A DNA stretch of 64,000 bases from Hyphomicrobium sp. (GCA_016793445.1 JAEUME010000002.1:2501-66500), one strand, 5' to 3'. Shown: positions 1 to 9,572, numbered from the stretch's first letter. Notes: generated by a model from the letters alone, not told the origin. Numbers and translations: made by a program.

Positions 1-1610
1 TTGTGGCCCGTCTGGCAGCCGTTCCCGCCAACGACGACAACCTGATCCCGCCGTTCAATCCGTTCAAGCTTTATGCAAGCAACCAGCCCGTGAGCGCTAA
101 CGATGACGACGAGGACTCAGGCAGCGGTCTTGCGCGCTCCGACGTCTCGATCAAAGTCGTTGAACTGCTGGGCGGCATCCTTCCCGGCGAAGACGGCCAG
201 GAGCTTGACGCGCGCGAGGTCCAGGATCTTGTCGAGCGTTCCGGCGACAGTGACGCGGTGTCGGCGAACAGCGAGGCCGTAGCAGCGGCCGACCCAACCG
301 GCATGCCGCTCGATGGCGTGGCCGCATCGACCGATGAAGATATCGCCGCGCAGATGGCTCAGCCCGCAGCACCCGCAGTGAGTGCCGCCGCCGACCAGCA
401 GCCCAACACGACCGCGATCGTCAAAACGGCCGAAACCTTCGAGGAAGTCGATAACGACCTGGAGGCTGGCGAGGTTAGCGTCGTGAAAGTCGGCCGCGAC
501 GACACCCTTCAGGCCATCCTGCAGCGCGCGGGCGCGGACGATTGGCAAGCCCGCGCCATGATCGACGCGGCGCGCGCTACGTTCCCCGAAAGTGCGCTCG
601 TGCCGGGCCAGGAGGTACGCATCACGCTGGTGCCTTCGCTCACCCAGTCGAACAAGAAGGAGCCCTCGAGTTTCTCGATCTTCTCCGACGGCCACGATCA
701 TCTCGTTACCGTCAGCCGCTCGGCCGCGGGTGAGTTCGTCGCAAGCTCGCAGCCCGGCATCGGCAGGGAACTTCATACCGTCTCCTCAGACAGCGAGAGC
801 GCGCAATCCTACTCGCTTTATGCGAGCTTCTATCACGCGGCTCTCGTGCAGAAGATGGAACCCGACATGATCATGAGTGTGCTGCGCATTCATGCCTTCG
901 ACACGGACTTCCGCCGTCGCGTGCGCCCAGGCGACACGGTGGAGCTGTTCTTTGACATGAAGGACGAGCAGTCTACCGATGGTCCACCTGGAGAGCTTCT
1001 CTATACTGCGATCAACTCGGGCGGCGCAGTGGCTCGTTTCTATCGTTTCCGCACGCCTGACGGACATATCGATTACTACGACGACAACGGCAACAACTCG
1101 AAAAAATTTCTTATGCGCAAGCCCGTGCGCGGCGAGAACGTTCGCCTCACGTCAGGCTTCGGCGTGCGTTACCATCCGCTGCTCAACACGCGTAAAATGC
1201 ACACCGGCGTTGATTGGGCGACGTCACCTGGAACGCCCGTCCTGGCCTCCGGAAACGGCACCATTGAGGAGTCCGGACACAAGGGCTACTACGGAAACTA
1301 CATCCGCATCCGCCACGCCAACGGCTATCACACAGCCTACGGACACATGATGCGCCTGGCCGCTGGCGTGAAAGAGGGCGTGAAAGTCCGTCAGGGTCAG
1401 ATAATCGGCTATGTGGGATCGACGGGGCTTTCCTCGGGTCCGCATCTGCATTTCGAAGTGCTGGTCAATTCCCGCTTTGTCAATCCGATGTCGATCCAAG
1501 TGCCGCGCGAGCGCAAACTCGAAGGCAAGGATCTCGCCGACTATCAGAAGGAGCGTGCGCGCATCGACGATCTCATGAAACGCTCGCCCGTAATGACTGC
1601 AAGCAAATAA
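1..1610 (+). CDS. M23 (LytM) family metallopeptidase, 5' end probably outside the window
   Basis: Zinc peptidase of the LytM/M23 family, expected to cut peptidoglycan cross-links in the periplasm. Counting from the GTG at base 3 (535 residues), the C-terminal domain at about 383-490 has the zinc motif H400-x3-D404 and the HLH motif (H481, H483) in GPHLHFEV. Ahead of it are a LysM/OapA-like segment (about 160-210) and a second beta-rich domain (about 265-350) usual for long M23 endopeptidases. The first 150 residues are acidic and low-complexity, and no membrane anchor or signal peptide is present. Long alphaproteobacterial relatives begin with a cytoplasmic tail and one membrane helix, so the true start probably lies upstream of base 1. 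The family is sure; the start is not. Confidence 0.88.
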   Translation, partial: VARLAAVPANDDNLIPPFNPFKLYASNQPVSANDDDEDSGSGLARSDVSIKVVELLGGILPGEDGQELDAREVQDLVERSGDSDAVSANSEAVAAADPTGMPLDGVAASTDEDIAAQMAQPAAPAVSAAADQQPNTTAIVKTAETFEEVDNDLEAGEVSVVKVGRDDTLQAILQRAGADDWQARAMIDAARATFPESALVPGQEVRITLVPSLTQSNKKEPSSFSIFSDGHDHLVTVSRSAAGEFVASSQPGIGRELHTVSSDSESAQSYSLYASFYHAALVQKMEPDMIMSVLRIHAFDTDFRRRVRPGDTVELFFDMKDEQSTDGPPGELLYTAINSGGAVARFYRFRTPDGHIDYYDDNGNNSKKFLMRKPVRGENVRLTSGFGVRYHPLLNTRKMHTGVDWATSPGTPVLASGNGTIEESGHKGYYGNYIRIRHANGYHTAYGHMMRLAAGVKEGVKVRQGQIIGYVGSTGLSSGPHLHFEVLVNSRFVNPMSIQVPRERKLEGKDLADYQKERARIDDLMKRSPVMTASK

Positions 1611-1742
1611 GCTTGCCATGCACGGGTTCCAACTGAACGCCGCCGTGCTTCGAGGAACCCAGTCGCAATACCGCCATCACGAGACTGATAGTCTCAAGCC
1701 GAACGGTGACGGCTCCGCTGAAAAACTCTGGAGGGAATTCCT

Positions 1743-2180
1743 ATGGCCAATAGTCTATCGATCGTCACACTCGCAATCGGCCTGTTCGCCGCCACTGCAG
1801 CGCGCGCCGCTGAGCCTGCGGCAGGTGCCGGCCTTGGCGGTACGTCCTGGCAGCTTGTGCAATTCGTCGGCGGCGACGACACGAAGATCAAGCCCGACGA
1901 CGGATCGAGGTACACACTTCAATTCATGACCGACGGCAAGGTCGCCGCGCGCATCGATTGCAATCGCGGAAATGGTTCATGGGAATCGAAAAAACCCAGC
2001 GAGCTCTTATTTGGTCCGATGGCGACGACGCGTGCCATGTGCCCGCCGGGCTCTATGCACGACAGGATCATGAAAGATCTGCCCCATGTGCGGTCATACG
2101 TCTTGAAGGATGGTCACCTCTTCCTGTCTTTAATGGCGGACGCCGGCATCTACGAGTTCGAACCCACGGCCGCGAAGTGA
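1743..2180 (+). CDS. secreted META-domain-like protein
   Basis: A 145-residue protein with a signal peptide (hydrophobic residues 5-17, cleavage likely after ARA). The mature part starts with GTSWQLVQF and continues with a DDGSRYTLQF strand and a CNRGNGSW segment, the pattern of META/HslJ-like domains, which are small periplasmic or lipoprotein beta-barrels. It has two cysteines in the mature part. A clear ribosome site (GGAGG, 8 bases upstream) supports the ATG. It stands alone between the M23 gene and a strong hairpin terminator. Its role is unknown; META proteins are often linked to envelope stress or heat-shock genes, but nothing nearby confirms that here. Confidence 0.75.
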   Translation: MANSLSIVTLAIGLFAATAARAAEPAAGAGLGGTSWQLVQFVGGDDTKIKPDDGSRYTLQFMTDGKVAARIDCNRGNGSWESKKPSELLFGPMATTRAMCPPGSMHDRIMKDLPHVRSYVLKDGHLFLSLMADAGIYEFEPTAAK

Positions 2181-2206
2181 ATTACGAGATTCAAACGGCG
2201 ACAAAG

Positions 2207-2236
2207 TAAGGGGGGCAGCAAACGCTGCCCCCCTTA
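2207..2236. terminator. bidirectional hairpin terminator between convergent genes
   Basis: A perfect 13-bp stem (TAAGGGGGGCAGC pairing with GCTGCCCCCCTTA) closes on an AAAC loop. It lies 27 bases after the META-like gene and 55 bases beyond the end of the PQQ dehydrogenase on the other strand. A TTTTG run follows a few bases later on the plus side, so it probably ends both transcripts. Confidence 0.8.
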
Positions 2237-2290
2237 GGTGTTTTGTTATACGGCCCACACTGTATTGCCGCTTTGAACCCTCGCTTGGGA

Positions 2291-4456
2291 TCAGTGGCCG
2301 GCGGGCGTTGCCCCTTCAACGGCCTGCTTTCGGATATAATGCCGAATGCCTTCAAGCTCCTCATCCGTGAGGGTTGGGAATCTGGGCATGCCCTTTCCGA
2401 GAAGAGCGCCACCACGGACGATATCCTTGAACGTTTCCTCGCCGCCGTGAAGCAGGTGTGGAGATTCACGAAGGTCTGGGGCCATGATACCCGCAGCGGC
2501 ACCACCACCGTGACAAGCAATGCAAAGATGGACGGCATACGTGCCGGCACCGGCAGCTGCTTTTGCGTCATCGATCTTGAATTCCTTGTCGATGATCGGC
2601 TTGGCAATTTGAGGTGCAGGCTGTGGTGGTACGACAGCCTTGCCGTCCAGTGAGAATGCGATCAGACGGCGCTGATGAAGACCATATTTCCAGCCAAAGG
2701 CATCCCACCCGCCACCGGCAAAGTTGGATGTGAGCGCGCCACCTGGGCCGATGAGAAGGGCAACCATCTGCTTTCCATCGAGCTTGTAGGTAATGGGCGG
2801 TGCGCTGATAGCAAGGCCGGCGTCATACTCCCAAACGACTTTGCCGTCCCGCGCGTCATAAGCCTTGAGCTTACCTTCCGGTAGACCCTGGAAGACAAGG
2901 TTGCCGGCTGTTGCCAGTGTTCCAGCACCCCATGCGCTTTTCTGATTTACCTGCCAGACACGCTTGTTCTTCACAGGATCCCAGGCCTGGAGCGATCCGC
3001 GTGCTTCATGGGGATCACTTGCCATCGGCGCCAAACCCACAGCAATGCCGAGCTGGAATTTATTGCCCCGCCAGCTCGTATCGGTATCCTTGCCCTTGTC
3101 TGTGAAGGTGTTGGACATATGGTTGGTAGGAATAAAGGCAAGGCCCAATTCCGGATTATATGACATGGCGTGCCATGAATGCGCCCCGAATACGGATGGG
3201 TAGATATTCTCCTCGCCATCATTAAACCAGGCACTTTCAGGAATTATATGTGTCTGTTTCTCAAGATCGAACTTTGTTGACCAGTTGACGTCCGCAAATT
3301 TCTCCGCGGACAATACTTTGCCGTTCGAGCGATCAATCACATAGAAGAACCCGTTTTTGGGTGCGTGCATCGCGGCCTTGACGTTCTTGCCGTCGATTTT
3401 CAGATCAGCAAGCACGATGTCCATGTTGGAGTTGTAGTCCCAGGTATCGCCGGGGGCTGTCTGGACGTGCCACTTATATTTTCCGGTGTTGGCGTCAACG
3501 GCTACGACTGAGCACAGGAACAGGTTGTCACCACCCCCGGGGCTGCGAACTTTCCGGTTCCATGGAGAGCCGTTGCCGGTACCAAAAATGAGCTGGTTGA
3601 ATTCCTTGTCATACGTCCAGCCGTGCCAGGCGTTACCGCCGCCACCATGTTCCCACCACTTGCCGGTCCAGGTCTTGGCTGCCATTTCCTGGGCTTCGTC
3701 TTCAAACCCGTCAGCGGGGTTGCCGGGAACGATGAAGAAACGCCAGAGCTGTTTGCCTGTCTCGGCATCATAAGCCGTGACATAACCGCGTGTGGGGCCA
3801 AGTTCTGTGCCGCCATTACCAACAAACACCTTGCCGTCGAAGGCTTTCACGTGGCCGGTGATGTTGAGTGGCGTATCATGCGGGAAGGTCCTGGTTTGCC
3901 AGACTTCCTTACCGTCTTTTCTATTGATGGCTACGATGCGGCCGTCCCATGTGGCGACATAGAGCTTATCATTATATGCCGAAAGGCCGCGACTGTACGA
4001 CCAGAACACCTTCCGCATATTATTGTCTGTAATCTCTTTGGCAACTTTCGGGTCGTATTCCCAAAGCATCTTGCCTGTGCGTGCGTCGATCGCCCTGATG
4101 ACGTTCAAAGTACCTACGTAGTACAGGACGCCATCAACAACCAGCGGCGTACCCACCATGTCGTTTTTGTCCGGAAGGTCGAGATACCATTCCGGCTTGA
4201 GTTTGCCGACATTGTCTACGTTGATGTCCTTTAACGGGCTGAACCTCTGTTCCGAGTGGGTCCGCCCATAAGCCAGCCAATCAGCCGTGTTTGATTCGTC
4301 TGACAATTCCTTGTCAGTGATCATTCGGTCCTCTGCATATAGGGGTGCCGGCATCGTGAGTGCAGCCGCTACGAGCAGTTGAGCGAACAGCCCTGTTCGA
4401 CTTGAGTACATTCGTTTTATCGAGCGCAATGTGGTTCCGAAGCAGATCCTACCCAT
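2291..4456 (-). CDS. PQQ-dependent quinohemoprotein alcohol dehydrogenase with C-terminal cytochrome c domain
   Basis: Periplasmic enzyme that oxidises an alcohol and passes electrons from PQQ through its own heme c. The ATG at 4456 is chosen because GGGAGG lies just upstream; it gives 721 residues with a signal peptide ending near LYAED (residue 42). Residues 50-610 carry the tryptophan-docking repeats (for example AIDARTGKMLWEYD). The metal-site glutamate is E218 (GTELG), the asparagine N295 (GNGSPW) and the catalytic aspartate D340 (TWDYNS). The heme motif CIACH is at 645-649, with M690 as likely sixth ligand. Two oddities: the usual adjacent Cys-Cys pair is replaced by FW in KVFWSYSRG, and the position two after the catalytic Asp is Asn, not the Asp of lanthanide enzymes. 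The gene is visibly less GC-rich than its neighbours, suggesting transfer. The substrate cannot be told. Confidence 0.93.
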   Translation of the reverse strand: MGRICFGTTLRSIKRMYSSRTGLFAQLLVAAALTMPAPLYAEDRMITDKELSDESNTADWLAYGRTHSEQRFSPLKDINVDNVGKLKPEWYLDLPDKNDMVGTPLVVDGVLYYVGTLNVIRAIDARTGKMLWEYDPKVAKEITDNNMRKVFWSYSRGLSAYNDKLYVATWDGRIVAINRKDGKEVWQTRTFPHDTPLNITGHVKAFDGKVFVGNGGTELGPTRGYVTAYDAETGKQLWRFFIVPGNPADGFEDEAQEMAAKTWTGKWWEHGGGGNAWHGWTYDKEFNQLIFGTGNGSPWNRKVRSPGGGDNLFLCSVVAVDANTGKYKWHVQTAPGDTWDYNSNMDIVLADLKIDGKNVKAAMHAPKNGFFYVIDRSNGKVLSAEKFADVNWSTKFDLEKQTHIIPESAWFNDGEENIYPSVFGAHSWHAMSYNPELGLAFIPTNHMSNTFTDKGKDTDTSWRGNKFQLGIAVGLAPMASDPHEARGSLQAWDPVKNKRVWQVNQKSAWGAGTLATAGNLVFQGLPEGKLKAYDARDGKVVWEYDAGLAISAPPITYKLDGKQMVALLIGPGGALTSNFAGGGWDAFGWKYGLHQRRLIAFSLDGKAVVPPQPAPQIAKPIIDKEFKIDDAKAAAGAGTYAVHLCIACHGGGAAAGIMAPDLRESPHLLHGGEETFKDIVRGGALLGKGMPRFPTLTDEELEGIRHYIRKQAVEGATPAGH

Positions 4457-4755
4457 CCTGCATCCTCCCTTTGATTGGTTTGCTTTCTTTGAAAACGGCA
4501 TGTGCGTGCGCCGAAGCGCTCAGGCGGAATTTCGCTTCAATCGCGCTTTCAATTCAGCAATCCACATGCCAAGGGAGATATGCCCACAAGACACAGGAGC
4601 ATTTCTAATTAGCGCTTCTCAAATATCCAAACTTGGCATTCGAGTTACCAATAGTCCAATTGCGTACCAAGAATTTTGACCGATTTTTCAAACGGCTTGA
4701 AAAACGCGCTCTGATACATCTGTATCATCGCTGAAACATTATATTCGCACATGAG
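4457..4755. other. AT-rich upstream region of the PQQ dehydrogenase
   Basis: Roughly 300 bases that are much richer in A and T than the surroundings, particularly 4600-4750. This should hold the promoter of the PQQ dehydrogenase on the minus strand. I recognise no operator or coding sequence in it. Confidence 0.5.
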
Positions 4756-4975
4756 CCGGGAAACGGGACCTGGGCGGTCGACCCCAAGACCGGAAAGATC
4801 AGCTCAAGACGATCGTGCGTGACGGTGGACTTTTCGTCCAACAGCATGCCGAAGTCTTCAGACCATCACCGATAAAGAGCTGGAGGCGCTCCAGCGCTAC
4901 GTTCGCAAGAAGGCGCTGGACAGCAAGGAGCCTGCAAGGCAATGGATTGCTCGATCATCATTGAAAAGGGTGTAA
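4756..4975 (+). pseudogene. decayed 3' remnant of a second PQQ alcohol dehydrogenase (cytochrome c tail)
   Basis: Three fragments in three different frames can be read. Bases 4756-4800 give PGNGTWAVDPKTGKI, like a PQQ beta-propeller repeat. Bases 4803-4859 give LKTIVRDGGLFVQQHAEVF, which matches FKDIVRGGALLGKGMPRF in the cytochrome domain of the intact enzyme next door. From 4859 a shifted frame gives ITDKELEALQRYVRKKA, matching LTDEELEGIRHYIRKQA at its C-terminus, and runs to a TAA at 4973. The order is right but most of the gene, including the CxxCH heme motif, is deleted, and a single-base shift lies near 4859. It points away from the intact gene, so an ancestral divergent pair is likely. 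Confidence 0.75.
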
Positions 4976-4997
4976 GCGCCGTCTGGCGCTTACACCC
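4968..4997 (-). terminator. Rho-independent terminator of clpB
   Basis: A perfect 13-bp stem (GGGTGTAAGCGCC / GGCGCTTACACCC) with a 4-base loop lies 28 bases past the clpB stop codon. Read on the minus strand it is followed by TTTTCAA, the expected T-run. Confidence 0.85.
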
Positions 4998-5024
4998 AAT
5001 TGCTCTTACGGCCGATCTGGCAGA

Positions 5025-7625
5025 TCAAGCGGCAGCCTTAACTGGCCAGCCGTTGATGGTCAGCACACCATCGCGTACGGAGACGTGCACGGTGTCGCCG
5101 TCCTTGACGCCACCCGCCAGAATTTGCTCGGCGAGCGGATCCTGCACGTAGCGCTGAATAACCCGCTTTAACGGACGCGCACCATAGGCCGGGTCGTAGC
5201 CGCGGTTGGCGAGCCATGCACGGGCAGTATCGTCAAGCTCCACCGTGATCTTGCGGTCCGACAGCAGCTTGGCAAGCCGGCCCATCTGGATATCGACGAT
5301 CTTGCCCATGTCCGCACGCTGCAGGCGATGGAATAGGATGATCTCATCCAGGCGGTTCAAGAACTCCGGACGGAAGCGCGCGCGCACCTCCTCCAGTACC
5401 TCGTCGCGCACCAGATCGGTATCCTCGCCCTCCTTCTGGTTGACGAGCAGATCCGCGCCGATGTTCGACGTCAGGATGATCAGCGTATTCTTGAAGTCGA
5501 CCGTGCGGCCTTGGCCGTCCGTCAGGCGTCCGTCGTCCAGAACCTGAAGCAGCACGTTGAAGACGTCGGGGTGCGCCTTCTCGATCTCGTCGAACAGCAC
5601 GACCTGATAAGGCCGCCGCCGCACGGCTTCCGTCAGCGCGCCACCTTCCTCGTAGCCGACATAACCTGGCGGTGCGCCGATAAGGCGAGCGACCGAATGC
5701 TTCTCCATGTACTCCGACATGTCGATGCGGATAAGCGCGGAATCGTCGTCAAACAGGAAACCCGCGAGCGCCTTGGTCAGCTCGGTCTTGCCCACGCCTG
5801 TGGGGCCCAGGAACATGAACGAGCCGATCGGGCGGTTGGGATCCTGAAGCCCGGCACGCGCACGCCGCACCGCAGTCGATACGGCGGCCACGGCCTCTTT
5901 CTGACCGATGACGCGCTTGGCAAGCGCATCTTCCATCTTGAGCAGCTTGTCGCGCTCGCCTTCGAGCATCTTATCGACGGGCACGCCGGTCCAGCGCGAC
6001 ACGACGGCCGCGATCTGATCGGGCGTCACCGCCTCCTCGACCATGGCGGTTGCCTTGCCGCCACCTTCGCCCTCAAGCGCCTTCAGCTTCTTTTCAAGGT
6101 CAGGGATCACGCCATAGGCGAGCTCGCCCGCACGCGCCAGATTGCCCTTGCGCTGCATCTGCTCGAGTTCGTTGCGGCGTGCGTCCAACTCCTCCTTGAT
6201 CTTCTGGGCGGAGCCGAGTTTCTGCTTCTCCGACTGCCAGCGGGCCGTCAGGGCCTTGGATTGCTCTTCGAGGTCGGCGATGGATTTTTCCAGCTTCGCG
6301 AGTCGGTCCTTGGATGCGCTATCGGTCTCTTTCTTAAGCGCTTCGCGCTCGATCATCATCTGCATGAGATCGCGGTCGATGGCATCCAGCTCTTCCGGCT
6401 TGCTGTCCACCTGCATGCGCAGGCGCGAAGCAGCCTCGTCGACAAGATCGATGGCCTTATCGGGCAGGAATCGGTCGGTGATGTAGCGATTGGAAAGCGT
6501 TGCTGCGGCCACGAGCGCGCTATCGGTGATGCGCACGCCGTGATGCAGCTCATATTTCTCCTTCAAGCCGCGCAGGATAGAGATGGTGTCCTCCACCGTC
6601 GGCTCGCTGACAAACACGGGCTGGAAGCGCCGCGCCAGCGCCGCATCCTTCTCGATATGCTTGCGATACTCATCCAGCGTGGTCGCACCGACGCAGTGCA
6701 GCTCGCCGCGGGCGAGCGCGGGCTTCAACAGGTTGCCCGCGTCCATCGCGCCTTCAGACTTGCCCGCGCCCACGATGGTATGCAGCTCGTCGATGAACAG
6801 GATGATGCCACCCTGTTCGGCCTGAACCTCCGATAGCACGGACTTCAGCCGTTCCTCGAACTCGCCGCGGTACTTCGCACCCGCGATCAGGGCGCCCATG
6901 TCGAGCGCCAGCAGCTTCTTGTCCTTCAAGCTCTCGGGCACGTCGCCCTTGACAATGCGCAGCGCCAAGCCTTCCGCAATCGCGGTCTTGCCGACACCAG
7001 GCTCGCCAATGAGAACGGGGTTGTTCTTGGTCCGCCGCGAGAGCACCTGGATGGTGCGGCGAATTTCCTCATCGCGGCCGATCACGGGATCGAGCTTTCC
7101 GGCGGCGGCTGCCTCCGTCAGGTCGCGCGAATAGCGCTTCAAGGCGTCATACGCCTGCTCGGCGGATGCGCTGTCGGCCGTGCGGCCCTTGCGGATCTCG
7201 TTGATAGCCTGATTGATCTTTTCAGGAGTGGCGCCGGCCTCGCGCAGCGCCTTGCCCGCGTCCGTGCCGCTCTCCAGCGCAAGCGCCAACAGGAGCCGTT
7301 CAGCCGTCACGAACTTGTCGGACGCCTTGTCGGCGGCTTTCTCGGCAGCGTCGAAGACCCGCGCCGCCTCCGGCGACACGTAAACCTGTCCGCTTCCTCC
7401 TGAGACCTTTGGCCGCTTGGCAAGGGCCCTTTCGGTAGCGGCCAGCGCGGCCTTGGCGTCGCCGCCTGCACGTGCGATCAGTCCGCTGGCGAGCCCTTCG
7501 GGATCGTCAAGCAGCACTTTGAGAAGATGCTCAGGCGTGAAGTGCTGGTGGTTTTCTCGCAGCGCAAGTGCCTGGCCCGATTGGACGAAACCCTTGGCGC
7601 GATCAGTATAGCGCTCAAAATTCAT
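5025..7625 (-). CDS. clpB: ATP-dependent disaggregase ClpB
   Basis: Hexameric AAA+ chaperone that pulls proteins out of aggregates in the cytosol together with DnaK. The chosen ATG ([12 protein letters not shown]) has AGGAGG 8 bases upstream and gives 866 residues, the usual ClpB length. Order of parts: Clp N-domain (1-145), first ATPase with Walker A GEPGVGKT at 207-214, coiled-coil middle domain (about 400-520, rich in E, K and L), second ATPase with GPTGVGKT near residue 610 and Walker [14 protein letters not shown], and the C-terminal D2-small domain. It is the last gene of the minus-strand block and has its own terminator. Heat-shock control is expected for the family, but I could not make out a convincing sigma-32 promoter. 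Confidence 0.98.
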   Translation of the reverse strand: MNFERYTDRAKGFVQSGQALALRENHQHFTPEHLLKVLLDDPEGLASGLIARAGGDAKAALAATERALAKRPKVSGGSGQVYVSPEAARVFDAAEKAADKASDKFVTAERLLLALALESGTDAGKALREAGATPEKINQAINEIRKGRTADSASAEQAYDALKRYSRDLTEAAAAGKLDPVIGRDEEIRRTIQVLSRRTKNNPVLIGEPGVGKTAIAEGLALRIVKGDVPESLKDKKLLALDMGALIAGAKYRGEFEERLKSVLSEVQAEQGGIILFIDELHTIVGAGKSEGAMDAGNLLKPALARGELHCVGATTLDEYRKHIEKDAALARRFQPVFVSEPTVEDTISILRGLKEKYELHHGVRITDSALVAAATLSNRYITDRFLPDKAIDLVDEAASRLRMQVDSKPEELDAIDRDLMQMMIEREALKKETDSASKDRLAKLEKSIADLEEQSKALTARWQSEKQKLGSAQKIKEELDARRNELEQMQRKGNLARAGELAYGVIPDLEKKLKALEGEGGGKATAMVEEAVTPDQIAAVVSRWTGVPVDKMLEGERDKLLKMEDALAKRVIGQKEAVAAVSTAVRRARAGLQDPNRPIGSFMFLGPTGVGKTELTKALAGFLFDDDSALIRIDMSEYMEKHSVARLIGAPPGYVGYEEGGALTEAVRRRPYQVVLFDEIEKAHPDVFNVLLQVLDDGRLTDGQGRTVDFKNTLIILTSNIGADLLVNQKEGEDTDLVRDEVLEEVRARFRPEFLNRLDEIILFHRLQRADMGKIVDIQMGRLAKLLSDRKITVELDDTARAWLANRGYDPAYGARPLKRVIQRYVQDPLAEQILAGGVKDGDTVHVSVRDGVLTINGWPVKAAA

Positions 7626-7871
7626 AACTTTTCCCTCCTTGTGCACGCCTCTTGCGCCCGTTTGGCACGGCAGGAGGCGCCGTATTCAGGATGCTGCTAA
7701 TTCCAAAGCGGTAAGATAAACAACCCCGCTCATGGGCGCTCTTTGCCTTCCGCAACCGAAATATAGTGCGGGGAGCGCATTCAGAAAGGGGAGGCAGGCC
7801 GCGACCTTAAGGGTGAGTCTTGAGCGGCTTGGGTCCTCATCGTCCGGCGGCAGACGTGCCGCAAAGGAAAA

Positions 7872-7893
7872 GGCCCAGGATTGCGCCTGGGCC
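7872..7893 (-). terminator. terminator after the DUF4167 gene
   Basis: A perfect 8-bp GC stem (GGCCCAGG / CCTGGGCC, 6-base loop) lies 39 bases past the stop codon of the DUF4167 gene. On the minus strand it is followed by TTTTCCTTTG. It separates that gene from clpB; the rest of 7626-7931 contains only the clpB ribosome site and presumably its promoter. Confidence 0.75.
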
Positions 7894-7931
7894 CTTTCGA
7901 AATTCACATAAGCCGGACTTCGGCCGCAGGA

Positions 7932-8927
7932 CTATTCCTGCTCGTCGCTCGCCGGCTGGCGGGGAACGCTAGCGGCGCCCTCGTCGTTGGCAGGTTCGGC
8001 ACGCGGGCGGCGCACCGGACGACGTAGGAATTCTGGCTGATGATCACCCACAGCCGCCGATTGCAGCGCGTCGCCGTTGTTGCCGTTGCTGGGCTGGAAG
8101 CGCTCGCGCCGCCGCGGCATGGGTGCGGGCGCAGGCGTCGGCTCGCCGCCGCCAGTCTCTTCTGCGACGACGGGTTGAGGCAGACGATCCTCCCGGACCT
8201 GCCGCTGATCGCCACCGCGGTCAGGACGATCAGACCGATCGGGCCGATCGCCCCGATATTCGTTGCGCTCGGAACGTTCGGCCCGCTCACCCCGGTCCCC
8301 GTTGCGATCGCCGCGGTCCTGGCGGTCCATGTTGCGATCCATGCGGTCGCCACGGTCATGCCGGTCGAAACGGTTCTCTCCACGGTCGTGACGCTGATTG
8401 CTATGGCGATGCTGATCGTTGCGGTCGCGGCGATGATGCTGCTGCTGACGATTATCGTAACGCTGTTGACCGGACTGGTCGAAGTTACGAGGCTGGCCCA
8501 TTGGCTGGCCCTGGGGCTGGGTCATCTGACCCATGTCCGGCTGGCCCTGGCGGCCCTCGCCGAACTCCTCGCCCTCGTCCTCGCCAAAGTCGTCGCCTGT
8601 ATCGAGCGGATCGCCGGGCATCATCGGACCGCGTGCCACCGTCAGGCCACTGGCGAACGGATCACCGCCGCCCTGGCTGATCTGCTGCTCGCGGAAACTC
8701 ATGATGATGCGGTTGTAGTGCTCGGCGTGCTGCATGTAATTCTCAGCCAGCACGGGATCGCCGGACGACAGCGCATCACGCGCCAGCGACATGTATTTTT
8801 CGGCGATATGTGAAGGTGTGCCGCGGAGCTTCACATCCGGCCCCGTGCTCTCGAAGCTGCGGGTCAGCGGATTCTGCGACTTGCGATTGCGACCGCGACC
8901 ACGGCGGTTTTGCTGTCCTTGCCTCAT
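7932..8927 (-). CDS. DUF4167 domain protein with long Arg/Asp/Gly-rich tail
   Basis: A 331-residue protein. Residues 1-82 (MRQGQQNRRGRGRNRKSQNP through the PSHIAEKYMSLARDALSSGD segment) form the DUF4167 domain, found almost only in Alphaproteobacteria and usually encoded beside prmC and prfA as here. The first 20 residues are very basic and look nucleic-acid binding. Residues 150-240 are low-complexity repeats of R, D, G, N, H and Q (RGDRMDRNMDRQDRGDRNGD type), followed by a Pro/Arg-rich end. The composition suggests a disordered RNA-binding or condensate-forming protein; this is inference, as the family has no established function that I know of. Confidence 0.88.
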   Translation of the reverse strand: MRQGQQNRRGRGRNRKSQNPLTRSFESTGPDVKLRGTPSHIAEKYMSLARDALSSGDPVLAENYMQHAEHYNRIIMSFREQQISQGGGDPFASGLTVARGPMMPGDPLDTGDDFGEDEGEEFGEGRQGQPDMGQMTQPQGQPMGQPRNFDQSGQQRYDNRQQQHHRRDRNDQHRHSNQRHDRGENRFDRHDRGDRMDRNMDRQDRGDRNGDRGERAERSERNEYRGDRPDRSDRPDRGGDQRQVREDRLPQPVVAEETGGGEPTPAPAPMPRRRERFQPSNGNNGDALQSAAVGDHQPEFLRRPVRRPRAEPANDEGAASVPRQPASDEQE

Positions 8928-9572
8928 TGGCTCCCGTTCTTACCGTTCTACCGACTTAGTGTCTCACCGGGGCGAGATGCACATTTCTTGACTCGTAGTT
9001 TGCCGCCCTTGGGATTTTCCGGCCTGTCCCAGGCGGAACCACACGCCTTTGCCTTGATACGCAATGGCACCAGCTTGATTATCCTATCCAAAGCCGCGTC
9101 CCGCACACGGGACGTTCGGCCGCCAAGCCAAATGGCCTATTCATTCCGGACAATATCTCAAATGCGCATGCGCCCCGGCCTGATGTCCCCAGACGTCGCC
9201 ACTGCCGTTACCGGCGAAATTCCTGTCCTTAAGCTGCGGCGCGGAGTTGCGCGATCGGCCGCAAGCCCAGGTCATATGCTTAAGCTGCTTTCCCCAAGGT
9301 TGCGTGCCATTGATGCCGCGTGGGTCCTTTTGGAAGCAAAGCGTTTCACGCTCGTGCCCAGTCAGATTGCGAGATCCCTGTCGGAACCTTCACCGCAGTC
9401 AACGCGTGAACTTCAGCGCGTGATCAATTCTGCCGGAAACGTGCGGCTTCGGAAGCCTAGTGAGACGTCCCGGCTAACCGGGTGCGCCACGACCGTTCAT
9501 TCCGATCCATACCGCCTAGTTAAACACTCTATAACTTATCGTGCGTTCATCCAACAATTTTCGAGCATCTGA
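8928..9572. other. long region without a recognised gene between prmC and the DUF4167 gene
   Basis: About 645 bases inside an otherwise compact operon. An open frame of 220 codons crosses it on the plus strand, but it starts with TTG, has no ribosome site and its translation shows no protein-like pattern. A 7-bp perfect hairpin (CGTCCCG / CGGGACG, 9097-9114) is present. It probably contains the promoter and a long leader of the DUF4167 gene. Confidence 0.45.

Noticed and set aside
2291-4456. Lanthanide-dependent (XoxF- or PedH-like) identity for the PQQ dehydrogenase
   Set aside because: The catalytic region reads WDYN; lanthanide enzymes have a second Asp at the position of that Asn. The attached cytochrome c also argues against XoxF.
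5511-6836. A 441-codon open frame on the plus strand
   Set aside because: It is the antisense shadow of clpB and has no ribosome site or recognisable protein content.
8910-9572. A 220-codon open frame in the gap beside the DUF4167 gene
   Set aside because: It starts with TTG inside the DUF4167 start region, has no ribosome site, and its translation shows no hydrophobic core or motif.
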